DNA of 33,458 nucleotides, taken from positions 1 through 33,458 of the forward strand of contig CALIIC010000148.1 of the NCBI GenBank assembly GCA_938020445.1, read 5' to 3'. The position numbers and the translations under genes are program-made. Positions 8,677 to 15,055 of this stretch are shown here, one piece after another; position 1 is the first letter of the stretch; each line of letters starts with the position of its first letter. The notes under the pieces were generated by a model. It saw only the letters and a list, made by a program, of their open reading frames with translations. It did not search any database and had not been told where the DNA came from. This DNA is from an uncultured Flavobacteriaceae bacterium (lineage in GTDB: Bacteria > Bacteroidota > Bacteroidia > Flavobacteriales > Flavobacteriaceae).

Positions 8677-9471
8677 ATGGCTATTTTTGAAAAAAATTCA
8701 ATGGATAGCGCTACAATCAAATCGTTTTTCGAGGAGCATGGGTATTACCATGCAAAGCAGGTTTTTAATTTGGAGCAATTAGAAGATCTTTCAACAGATT
8801 ATGATGCCATTGTAAAACAGTTGTTGCATTCGGGGGACAATCTGAATGCCCGTTGGGACAATCCCGAAACAATGAAAAAGCTGGCCTCTGAAAGTTCGGT
8901 GATTCTCCACACCAATAATGTGCAACAATATTCCGCGAATTGGATGCGTGCGCTCTTCGATTCAAACTTCCTTTTTTATGCCAAGGCCCTATTAGGTGAA
9001 AATGTAATTCTACACCACACCAAACTGTTTCAAAAACCACCTTCGGTAGGAGCCCCTTTTCCAATGCATCAGGATTGGAGCTATTTCCCCACCTTACGAG
9101 ATAGCATGCTTGCAGGCATTCTACATGTCACCGAAGCCACAGATAAAATGGGTTGCTTAAGGGTATACCCGGGCAGCCATCGTTTGGGAAGAGTTGCCAA
9201 TACCAATGGTCAAGTCCCATCAGATTTTTTAAAGGACTACCCTTTGGAAAATGCGACCATTATAGAAGCGGCACCCGGAGACATTGTATTCTTCCATTAT
9301 TTTACATTGCATGGGTCCATGCCCAATGTTTCCGACAAAACCCGAAAAACGGTATTGATTCAATTATACGCAGGAGACGATGTTACGGAACCTGGAATAG
9401 ACCACCCGGATGAAAAACTGGTGTTAAGCGGCTGGAATTACCATGCTTCTAGAGCAAACACTGCCGAGTAA
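8677..9471 (+). CDS. Phytanoyl-CoA dioxygenase (PhyH) family protein
   Basis: 264-aa Fe(II)/2-oxoglutarate dioxygenase of the PhyH family. The iron triad is visible: H131-x-D133 in PMHQDWSYFP and H212 in FTLHGSMPN, with R223 a likely 2-oxoglutarate salt-bridge residue. The YPGSHRLG turn (164-171) is the family's usual PGSH motif. Members hydroxylate small molecules such as compatible solutes, lipids or natural products. The substrate cannot be read from sequence. I use the first ATG (8677); an in-frame ATG at 8701 (MDSATIKSFF) is a reasonable alternative that leaves the fold intact. It stands alone between mgtE and the cupin gene. Confidence 0.85.
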   Translation: MAIFEKNSMDSATIKSFFEEHGYYHAKQVFNLEQLEDLSTDYDAIVKQLLHSGDNLNARWDNPETMKKLASESSVILHTNNVQQYSANWMRALFDSNFLFYAKALLGENVILHHTKLFQKPPSVGAPFPMHQDWSYFPTLRDSMLAGILHVTEATDKMGCLRVYPGSHRLGRVANTNGQVPSDFLKDYPLENATIIEAAPGDIVFFHYFTLHGSMPNVSDKTRKTVLIQLYAGDDVTEPGIDHPDEKLVLSGWNYHASRANTAE

Positions 9472-9596
9472 GGAACCACACGATTTACCAAAACAACCTT
9501 CAAAAGCATCCCTGCAAATGGTCCTTTTTTAGTACTTTTATTTTTACACCCCGCGCAAAGCCGGAGTATTGTAAAAAAGTACCCTAAAAGAGCCTC
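9472..9596 (+). other. Leader of the cupin operon with a bulged inverted repeat
   Basis: GTACTTTT (9532-9539) and TTTTACA (9542-9548) can pair with TGTAAAAAAGTAC (9570-9582), forming a long bulged AT-rich stem around a 21-nt GC-richer loop, 14 nt upstream of the cupin ATG. It could be an operator or an mRNA leader structure. The T-rich left arm might also hold the promoter (TATTTTTA at 9538-9545 is one mismatch from TAnnTTTG). Confidence 0.4.
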
Positions 9597-9962
9597 ATGA
9601 AACCAATCAATTTAAAAGAGAAACATGCCGCGTTCAATACGCAATGGCACCCACACCAAATTGCGGTCGTAGATGACATGCAGGTCTTATTGGCCAAAAT
9701 TGAGGGAGAATTTGTATGGCATGCCCATGAAAAAGAAGATGAACTTTTTCAGGTACTAAAAGGCACCTTATACATGCAATTTCGCGGTCGCACCGAAATC
9801 GTGAGGGAAGGGGAACTGATCGTGGTTCCGAAAGGGGTAGAACACAATCCCAGAACAAAAAAAGGCGAAGAAGTTCAATTGCTCTTATTCGAAAAACAAA
9901 GTACCGCCCATACCGGCGATGTAGACCACGCACTAACACAAACCCAGTACCCAAAAATATAA
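9597..9962 (+). CDS. Small single-domain cupin
   Basis: 121-aa protein with both cupin motifs: EFVWHAHEKEDELFQVLKG (motif 1, HxH plus Glu) around residues 38-56, and GELIVVPKGVEHNP (motif 2, with the metal-binding His) around 72-85. A divalent metal site is therefore likely intact. The activity of such short cupins (isomerase, dioxygenase or sensor) cannot be assigned by sequence. It ends 6 nt before a D-2-hydroxyacid dehydrogenase gene, so the two probably form an operon and may act on the same metabolite. Confidence 0.85.
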   Translation: MKPINLKEKHAAFNTQWHPHQIAVVDDMQVLLAKIEGEFVWHAHEKEDELFQVLKGTLYMQFRGRTEIVREGELIVVPKGVEHNPRTKKGEEVQLLLFEKQSTAHTGDVDHALTQTQYPKI

Positions 9963-9968
9963 TTCCCC

Positions 9969-10907
9969 ATGAAGATACTTCACCTAGACACCAATCATCC
10001 CCTGTTATTGGAACAATTTGCGGCCCTTGGCTTCCAAAACGATGAGGACTATACCGGCACCAAAGACGAAATAGCGGAAAAAATACACCTGTACGACGGC
10101 CTGATCGTTCGCAGCCGATTTCGAATCGATGCCGATTTTCTGGAAAAGGCCATAAATCTAAAGTTTATTGGCCGTCTTGGAGCGGGTTTGGAGAATATTG
10201 ACACCGATTTTGCAAAATCGAAAGGTATCTTTTTAGCTTCGGCCCCGGAGGGCAATCGCAATGCAGTGGGCGAACATGCCCTGGGTATGCTCTTGTCATT
10301 GTTCAACAAATTAAACAAAGCGGACCGGGAAGTGCGAAATGGAACCTGGGATCGCGAAGGCAACAGAGGCATTGAACTCGATGGAAAAACCGTCGGCATC
10401 ATTGGCTATGGGAATATGGGCAAAGCATTTGCCAAAAAACTAACAGGGTTCAATACCGAGGTTATCTGCTATGACATACAAGGGGGGGTAGGCGATGAGA
10501 ATGCCAGACAAGTAGGCATCATGGAACTACAGCAAAAAACCGATGTACTTAGCTTACATGTTCCCGAAACCGAAAGCACCATCAACATGATCAACACAAC
10601 CTTTATAGATGGCTTTCAAAAGGCGATTTGGCTGTTAAATACTGCCCGTGGCAAATGCGTTGTAACCGAAGATTTGGTTGCCGCATTACAATCGGGAAAA
10701 GTTTTAGGTGCCGGACTAGACGTTTTAGAGTACGAGAAGACCTCTTTTGAAACGCTTTTTTCAAGTCAAATGCCAGCTGCTTTTGACTATTTGATCAAGT
10801 CACCTAAGGTCTTGTTGAGTCCGCATGTCGCAGGCTGGACGGTGGAGAGCAAGGAGAAATTGGCACAGACCATCGTTGACAAGGTCAAAGCGGCGTTTAT
10901 AGCTTAA
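9969..10907 (+). CDS. D-isomer-specific 2-hydroxyacid dehydrogenase
   Basis: 312-aa NAD-dependent D-2-hydroxyacid dehydrogenase of the SerA/formate dehydrogenase superfamily. It has a substrate domain (residues 1-100 plus the C-terminus), a Rossmann domain with GYGNMG at 146-151 and Asp169 as the NAD-specifying residue, and the catalytic triad R227 (NTARG), E254 (DVLEYE) and H286 (SPHVAGWT). It lacks the C-terminal regulatory ACT domain of full-length SerA. Many flavobacterial genomes annotate this type as phosphoglycerate dehydrogenase, but glyoxylate/hydroxypyruvate or other 2-oxoacids are equally possible. It is co-transcribed with the cupin. Confidence 0.88.
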   Translation: MKILHLDTNHPLLLEQFAALGFQNDEDYTGTKDEIAEKIHLYDGLIVRSRFRIDADFLEKAINLKFIGRLGAGLENIDTDFAKSKGIFLASAPEGNRNAVGEHALGMLLSLFNKLNKADREVRNGTWDREGNRGIELDGKTVGIIGYGNMGKAFAKKLTGFNTEVICYDIQGGVGDENARQVGIMELQQKTDVLSLHVPETESTINMINTTFIDGFQKAIWLLNTARGKCVVTEDLVAALQSGKVLGAGLDVLEYEKTSFETLFSSQMPAAFDYLIKSPKVLLSPHVAGWTVESKEKLAQTIVDKVKAAFIA

Positions 10908-11013
10908 AGAATAGTCGATTTCAATTTCGAATCACCGATGCACAAGTGTTGAATAGGAACCAATGGAAAGAGCTGCCTATCTCCGGATAAAAAAGTTTTG
11001 GTACATTTAGAAG

Positions 11014-11424
11014 GTGAAGAAAACCATACTCATATTCGGGAGCCTGGCATTCTCATTACTGCTGCTTTTTCAGATTAGTAAATATTCGCTTATTGGCAAA
11101 GACTTTGAAATTGAAGGCGTCTTGGCGATAGTCGCAGTCGTTTTTTTTATAGTAGGTGTCTATCTCAACAAAAGGAGCCTCCATACAGAAAAACGTCTTG
11201 AGGGAGAAATAGACTTGGAAAAAATCAAGGCCCTGGAATTGAGCAAAAGGGAATACGAAGTACTTGTCGAAATTTCAATGGGGTACTCAAACAAAGAAAT
11301 AGCGGACAAATTATTTGTGACCGAAAGCACTATCAAGACCCATGTTTCGAACCTGCTGGTAAAGCTAAACGCCAAACGAAGAACCCAGGCAATACAAATT
11401 GCCAAAGAGTTGAGAATACTATAG
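11014..11424 (+). CDS. Membrane-anchored LuxR-type HTH regulator, no receiver domain
   Basis: 136-aa protein with two predicted membrane helices (about residues 4-20 and 34-51), a charged linker, and a C-terminal LuxR/GerE-type HTH at about 76-133. The HTH is complete: LSKREYEVL, then NKEIADKLFVTESTIKTHVSNLL containing the recognition helix, then the dimer helix. No receiver, PAS or autoinducer domain exists, so any signal must enter through the membrane segment or by proteolysis. The start is a GTG at 11014; there is no in-frame ATG before the HTH. It precedes a DUF4199 membrane protein by 107 nt, and that gap has an inverted repeat and a promoter box, suggesting local or auto-regulation. 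Confidence 0.82.
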   Translation: MKKTILIFGSLAFSLLLLFQISKYSLIGKDFEIEGVLAIVAVVFFIVGVYLNKRSLHTEKRLEGEIDLEKIKALELSKREYEVLVEISMGYSNKEIADKLFVTESTIKTHVSNLLVKLNAKRRTQAIQIAKELRIL

Positions 11425-11441
11425 TTTAATCTTTTTTTATA

Positions 11442-11460
11442 CAAAAGTAGTACGCTTTTG
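11442..11460 (+). promoter_or_regulatory. Inverted repeat, candidate operator between LuxR-type gene and DUF4199
   Basis: CAAAAG-tagtacg-CTTTTG is a perfect 6-bp dyad with a 7-nt spacer, 18 nt after the LuxR-type stop and 37 nt upstream of the DUF4199 -7 box. An overlapping AAAGTA...TACTTT pair (11444-11467) extends the symmetry. It is suitable as a binding site for a dimeric HTH protein. There is no T-run, so a terminator is less likely. Confidence 0.4.
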
Positions 11461-11496
11461 GTACTTTAGTATGAGCCTGTTTTCAGCCCGCTAACT

Positions 11497-11504
11497 TAGT
11501 TTTG
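11497..11504 (+). promoter_or_regulatory. -7 box of the DUF4199-DUF1801 operon
   Basis: TAGTTTTG matches TAnnTTTG and lies 27 nt upstream of the DUF4199 ATG. The -33 region has only a degenerate TTTT near 11480. Confidence 0.5.
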
Positions 11505-11531
11505 AGGTACTAAAAATTCATCTTCTACAAT

Positions 11532-11996
11532 ATGAAAAACACTATAACAAGATTTGGCATGTATGGGCTTTTGCTAGCCATGGTTCTTTTTTTAGGAGCA
11601 TTGGTGCTCGGCAAGGAAGCAAACTTTTCAACCCAAGAAATCATAGGTTATGCGACCATGATCGCGTCGTTGTCATTTGTTTTCTTCGGTATTAAACACT
11701 TTAGGGATCAAGAAAACCAGGGCGCTGTTACCTTTGGAAAAGCGCTGTTAATCGGGGTATTGATTTCAGCAATTACGGCCTTGGGTATTGCAATCGCCGA
11801 TTTCATTTATACCACTCTTATCAATCCCAATTTTTTCGAAGAATACAAAGCGACCATGGTGGCCCAGGGGCATACCGAACCTATTCCGGATTATGGCAGT
11901 TTTTTTATGGCTTTCTTAATGTTTGCAACTGTTTTAATTCTGGGCTTTATTATTTCATTAATTTCAGCACTGATATTACAACGTAAAAAGAACTAA
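11532..11996 (+). CDS. DUF4199 membrane protein
   Basis: 154-aa protein with four hydrophobic segments (about residues 9-27, 38-55, 73-95 and 122-150) and a conserved FGIKHFRDQ loop around residue 51, typical of the Bacteroidota DUF4199 family. The function is unknown. The N-terminus is cytoplasmic by the positive-inside rule (lysine-rich tail QRKKN at the C-terminus also inside). It is followed after 1 nt by the DUF1801 gene and preceded by a membrane-anchored LuxR-type regulator, so regulator and membrane protein may act together. Confidence 0.82.
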   Translation: MKNTITRFGMYGLLLAMVLFLGALVLGKEANFSTQEIIGYATMIASLSFVFFGIKHFRDQENQGAVTFGKALLIGVLISAITALGIAIADFIYTTLINPNFFEEYKATMVAQGHTEPIPDYGSFFMAFLMFATVLILGFIISLISALILQRKKN

Positions 11997-11997
11997 T

Positions 11998-12453
11998 ATG
12001 AACTACAAAGCAGCCAGCCCTGAAGCGTATATTGCACAATTACCCGATGAACGAAAGCCCGTAATCGAAAAGCTTCGACAAACGATTCTCAAGAATTTAC
12101 CCGAGGGTTTCGAGGCACAAATGAGCTATGGCATGTTGGGATTTGTAGTGCCACATTCCCTTTATCCGGGAGGATATCACTGCGACCCCAAATTGCCGCT
12201 CCCCTTCATTAATCTAGCCTCCCAAAAAAAGTTTGTTGCGGTCTATCATTCGGGTATCTATGCAGACCCTGAACTATATGAGTGGTTCGTAAGCGAATTC
12301 CCCAAGCATTGCAAGCGTAAAATCGATATGGGAAAAAGCTGTATCCGTTTCAAATATATGGATGATATTCCCTATGAACTCATTGCAGAATTAACATCTA
12401 AAATGACCGTAGAACAATGGGTGGCATTGTATGAAAAAAATATAAAACGCTAA
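11998..12453 (+). CDS. DUF1801 (YdhG-like) domain protein
   Basis: 151-aa soluble protein. It begins with SPEAYIAQLPDERKPVIEKL, the usual DUF1801 opening, followed by a MSYGMLGF turn near residue 41 and a CIRFKYMDDIP segment near residue 117. This matches the DUF1801/YdhG fold, which is compared with frataxin-like and SRPBCC-associated domains and has no established activity. It starts 1 nt after the DUF4199 stop, so translation is probably coupled. A perfect hairpin follows the stop. Confidence 0.8.
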   Translation: MNYKAASPEAYIAQLPDERKPVIEKLRQTILKNLPEGFEAQMSYGMLGFVVPHSLYPGGYHCDPKLPLPFINLASQKKFVAVYHSGIYADPELYEWFVSEFPKHCKRKIDMGKSCIRFKYMDDIPYELIAELTSKMTVEQWVALYEKNIKR

Positions 12454-12457
12454 TTGA

Positions 12458-12475
12458 GATTACATTCCTGTAATC
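12458..12475 (+). repeat. Perfect 7-bp hairpin after the DUF1801 gene
   Basis: GATTACA-ttcc-TGTAATC begins 4 nt after the stop codon. There is no T-tract, so it is either a weak terminator/mRNA-stability element or an operator. A second, weaker stem, CGGGT/ACCCG, follows at about 12519-12537. Confidence 0.45.
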
Positions 12476-12620
12476 GCGGGGTCAAAAAGTACCTCCAATG
12501 AAAAATAGCGCTACAGGATCGGGTGGTTTTTAGACCCGTATGGCAACAAGTTGGAACGCTGGGGAGCAATAGACAGGGCATTTTTATAGGGGATAAGGGA
12601 ATTCATTCTTTTTAGGACTC

Positions 12621-12649
12621 TTTGAGTTCGAAAATAATTATTACTTTTA
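12621..12649 (+). promoter_or_regulatory. Promoter of the TM2 gene (TTTG-17-TACTTTTA)
   Basis: TTTG at 12621-12624, a 17-nt spacer, then TACTTTTA at 12642-12649, one mismatch from TAnnTTTG. It ends 26 nt before the ATG at 12676. Confidence 0.5.
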
Positions 12650-12675
12650 GCCTACTAACAACCTAAAAAACAAGT

Positions 12676-13170
12676 ATGTCAGAAGAGAACAAAGACCTTG
12701 GCGACAAAGCCGAAGATGCTTTCGATAGCGCCAAAGAAAAGGCCAGCGAATTAGGCGAACAGGCCAGTGAAAAATTCGAGGACGCCAAAGAAGCAACCAA
12801 AGAATTTGCAGAAGATGCCAAAGAGGCCGCTAGTGATTTTGCCGATGAAGCCAAAAAAACGGCCAATGAATTTACTGAAAGTGCCAAAGAAGCTTTTCAA
12901 GGAGGCGAAAATAAAAAGTTGATTGCTGGTATTTTGGCAATACTTTTAGGCTCTTTGGGGATACACAAATTTATTCTTGGCTATCAAAAGGAAGGCTTTA
13001 TACTGCTAGGAGCATCTATTGTGGGGTATGCAACGCTCTGTTTATTCGTTGGAAGCTTTATATTGATGGCTACGGGGATCGTTGGTTTGATTGAGGGGAT
13101 TATCTACCTTACCAAGTCTGATGAAGAGTTTTACAACACCTACCAGGCCGGACAAAAGCCTTGGTTCTAA
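12676..13170 (+). CDS. TM2 domain protein with an 11-residue repeat N-terminal domain
   Basis: 164-aa protein in two parts. Residues 1-75 are charged, Ala/Lys/Glu-rich and repeat with an 11-residue period: AKEATKEFAED at 37-47, AKEAASDFADE at 48-58, AKKTANEFTES at 59-69, then AKEAF. This is the pattern of amphipathic helices in LEA, apolipoprotein and YtxH/CsbD-like proteins. Residues 80-150 form a TM2 domain (two helices) with GSLGIHKFILGYQKEG around 92-107. The N-terminal part probably lies along a membrane surface or forms a coil. It is monocistronic, with its own promoter and a strong terminator, so separate and perhaps stress-related control is plausible. Confidence 0.82.
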   Translation: MSEENKDLGDKAEDAFDSAKEKASELGEQASEKFEDAKEATKEFAEDAKEAASDFADEAKKTANEFTESAKEAFQGGENKKLIAGILAILLGSLGIHKFILGYQKEGFILLGASIVGYATLCLFVGSFILMATGIVGLIEGIIYLTKSDEEFYNTYQAGQKPWF

Positions 13171-13177
13171 AAAAAAT

Positions 13178-13207
13178 AAAGTCAGATTATACCAATCTGA
13201 CTTTTTT
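13178..13207 (+). terminator. Intrinsic terminator after the TM2 gene
   Basis: AAAGTCAGATT (13178-13188) pairs perfectly with AATCTGACTTT (13194-13204) around the loop atacc, and the T-run continues to 13207. It isolates the TM2 gene from arsR. Confidence 0.9.
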
Positions 13208-13226
13208 ATTTCGTTTTATCATCGTA

Positions 13227-13238
13227 ATATTGCAATAT
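13227..13238 (+). promoter_or_regulatory. Palindromic candidate ArsR operator
   Basis: ATATTGCAATAT is a perfect 12-nt palindrome 11 nt upstream of the arsR ATG. It overlaps TAATATTG (13225-13232), one mismatch from the -7 consensus, so bound ArsR would block RNA polymerase. Autorepression of an arsR-led operon is standard for the family. That this exact site is the operator is inference. Confidence 0.6.
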
Positions 13239-13249
13239 ATAAATGTTAA

Positions 13250-13573
13250 ATGGGTCTTACTAAAACACAAATATTCGATTACAAGCAGAACAGGCTAGCT
13301 TCCGTTTTCAAGGTATTGGCCCACCCTGCCAGAATTGCAATTCTTCAGTATATAAGTAATGAAGAATCGTGTATTTGCAAGAACATTGTAGAAGAAATCG
13401 GTCTTTCCCAACCCACCATTTCCCAACATCTAAAAGAATTAAAGAGTATTGGTCTTATCAAAGGGGAAATCGAAGGAAAAAAAGTATGCTACTGTATTGA
13501 CCTTGATAAGTGGAAACAGATGCAAACCTTGCTAAACACATTTTTTGACAAGACTAAATTCAATTGTTGTTAA
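13250..13573 (+). CDS. arsR: ArsR/SmtB-family metalloregulator
   Basis: 107-aa winged-helix repressor. The HTH is LSQPTISQHLKELKS (52-66), preceded by LAHPARIAIL (23-32) and followed by the wing around 72-80. C41-I-C43 in EESCICKN sits where E. coli ArsR has its ELCVCDLC arsenite site, although the third Cys of that motif is missing. C80, C82 and the terminal pair C106-C107 could complete a thiol site. It heads a cassette with DUF6428, an ArsN1-like acetyltransferase and arsC, so an As(III)-sensing repressor is the best reading. The start ATG lies just downstream of the operator candidate. Confidence 0.88.
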   Translation: MGLTKTQIFDYKQNRLASVFKVLAHPARIAILQYISNEESCICKNIVEEIGLSQPTISQHLKELKSIGLIKGEIEGKKVCYCIDLDKWKQMQTLLNTFFDKTKFNCC

Positions 13574-13589
13574 CCATAAAATCAGACAC

Positions 13590-14078
13590 ATGAAAACAGG
13601 TGAGTTTTTATCGCTATTACAAGAAAACGCTTCCAAAAGCCTATTATTCGAATATGCCTCGGGCAAGTTCGTTGGGGCCAATTACCATATTACAGAAGTA
13701 AAGAATATTACTGTTGACTCTGTTGATTGTGGTGCAGGAACCGACTTTTGGAAAGAGACCGTTATACAGCTTTGGGAGAGTCCGGAAGAAAAGGACAACA
13801 GGGATTATATGACCGCTTACAAAGCACTTGGAATCTTGAATAAAGTGGACCAAATAAAACCCATGGAAAAGTCTGTAATCGTAAAATTCGAATACAGTAA
13901 TGACCAATTTCATACCGCACAACTTTTCGTAAACGATTTCACGATCGATCAAGACAAATTGGTGATGAAACTTGGCATCAAACAAACCGATTGCAAGGCC
14001 AAGGAAGCTTGTGGAGTACCCGTATTAACTTCAACTGCAACGGAAGAAGCCTGTACCCCCGGGGGTGGCTGCTGCTAA
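13590..14078 (+). CDS. DUF6428 family protein of an arsenic cassette
   Basis: 162 aa from the ATG at 13590 (MKTGEFLSLL). An alternative start at 13545 lies inside arsR and is unlikely. I recognise the Bacteroidota DUF6428 family that accompanies arsR and arsC. No enzyme motif is visible. The body looks like an alpha/beta domain. The C-terminal tail is cysteine-rich: C135, C141, C155 and the terminal C161-C162, plus C47 upstream. This suggests soft-metal or arsenite binding (inference), for example as a chaperone or sink. It lies 16 nt after arsR and 10 nt before the acetyltransferase. Confidence 0.75.
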   Translation: MKTGEFLSLLQENASKSLLFEYASGKFVGANYHITEVKNITVDSVDCGAGTDFWKETVIQLWESPEEKDNRDYMTAYKALGILNKVDQIKPMEKSVIVKFEYSNDQFHTAQLFVNDFTIDQDKLVMKLGIKQTDCKAKEACGVPVLTSTATEEACTPGGGCC

Positions 14079-14088
14079 ATCCTCCCCT

Positions 14089-14580
14089 ATGACTATACGC
14101 AAAATGACCCCCTCCGATTGGGAAACCGTAGCGTCTATTTATGCTGAAGGAATCGCTACAGGTTTTGCTACCTTCGAAAAAGACATCCCTACATATGAGG
14201 ATTGGGATGCAGCCCATATGAAAAGTTGTCGCTTGGTCGCTACCGAGCATGCTCAAATTCTTGGTTGGGCGGCCCTTTCACCGGTTTCCAGTCGTTGTGT
14301 TTATGGTGGTATCGGCGAAGTCAGTGTCTATATAGGTGCGGAAAGCCGCGGGCGTGGTGTTGGCAAAACCCTTCTAAACGCCCTAATTACAGCCAGTGAA
14401 GCCGCCGGTTTATGGACCATCCAATCGGGCATTTTTCCCGAAAATAAAGGCAGTATTAAAGTACATGAAAACACCGGTTTTCGATTGATAGGGAAACGGG
14501 AACGTGTAGGCAAGTTAAACGGTGTTTGGAAAGACAACCTCTTGTTCGAAAGGCGCAGCAAGCGCATAGGAATCGATTAA
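14089..14580 (+). CDS. arsN1: GNAT acetyltransferase, ArsN1/phosphinothricin type
   Basis: 163-aa GNAT from the ATG at 14089; an in-frame GTG at 14065 overlaps the previous gene and is not favoured. The acetyl-CoA loop is RGRGVG at 87-92. TGFATFEKDIPTYEDW (24-39) and NKGSIKVHENTGF match the phosphinothricin N-acetyltransferase (PAT/bar-like) subgroup. Within ars operons this subgroup is called ArsN1 and acetylates the amino group of arsinothricin, an arsenic-containing antibiotic analogue of glutamate. The neighbourhood makes that role more likely than phosphinothricin or methionine sulfoximine, but it is not proven. Confidence 0.75.
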   Translation: MTIRKMTPSDWETVASIYAEGIATGFATFEKDIPTYEDWDAAHMKSCRLVATEHAQILGWAALSPVSSRCVYGGIGEVSVYIGAESRGRGVGKTLLNALITASEAAGLWTIQSGIFPENKGSIKVHENTGFRLIGKRERVGKLNGVWKDNLLFERRSKRIGID

Positions 14581-14635
14581 ATAAAACGTATAAATCCGCT
14601 CGCCTTTGTGCAGCAACTAAATAACGAATACCACA

Positions 14636-15055
14636 ATGAAAAACATTCTTGTACTTTGTACCGGAAACTCTTGCAGGAGCCAAATGGCACACGGGTATCT
14701 GAGAACCTTACAAAACAACGCGGCAGCCATCTATAGTGCCGGTATCGAAACACATGGTCTTAACCCGGGAGCAGTGGCCATCATGGCAGAAGATGCCATA
14801 GATATCACTGGGCATACCAGCAACCATGTAGACGAATATGAGGGTATCGAATGGGATTATATCATTACGGTATGCGACCATGCAAAGGAGAACTGTCCTT
14901 TTATAGCCGCCCCGAACGCCGAGCGCATTCATCACAACTTCTTTGACCCCTCAAAGGTGGTAGGTAGTGAGGCCGAAAAACATGCAGCCTTTTTAAAAGC
15001 AAGAAACGAGATCAAGGAATTTTGTAGCGCATTTGTAGCCGAGAACCTGAATTAG
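14636..15055 (+). CDS. arsC: Arsenate reductase, LMW-PTP type
   Basis: 139-aa arsenate reductase with the low-molecular-weight phosphatase fold. The P-loop CX5R is C8-TGNSC-R14, and the catalytic Asp lies in FFDPS near residue 103. C81 and C88 (TVCDHAKENC) are positioned like the redox cysteines of the thioredoxin-coupled B. subtilis/S. aureus ArsC class. It reduces As(V) to As(III). It follows the acetyltransferase by 55 nt. Its stop overlaps the stop of the convergent acyltransferase by 3 nt, so the ars cassette ends here without an ArsB or Acr3 pump. Confidence 0.92.
   Translation: MKNILVLCTGNSCRSQMAHGYLRTLQNNAAAIYSAGIETHGLNPGAVAIMAEDAIDITGHTSNHVDEYEGIEWDYIITVCDHAKENCPFIAAPNAERIHHNFFDPSKVVGSEAEKHAAFLKARNEIKEFCSAFVAENLN

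Larger units (their letters stand above)
12454..12675 (+). other. Intergenic region before the TM2 gene
   Basis: 222 nt without a convincing gene. It holds the hairpin at 12458-12475, a second short stem, and the TM2 promoter at 12621-12649. A 10-codon frame beginning at an ATG near 12539 is too short to support. Confidence 0.5.

Noticed and set aside
10963..11010. 15-residue ORF just before the LuxR-type gene
   Set aside because: Too short, no promoter geometry or conservation that can be judged; likely chance.
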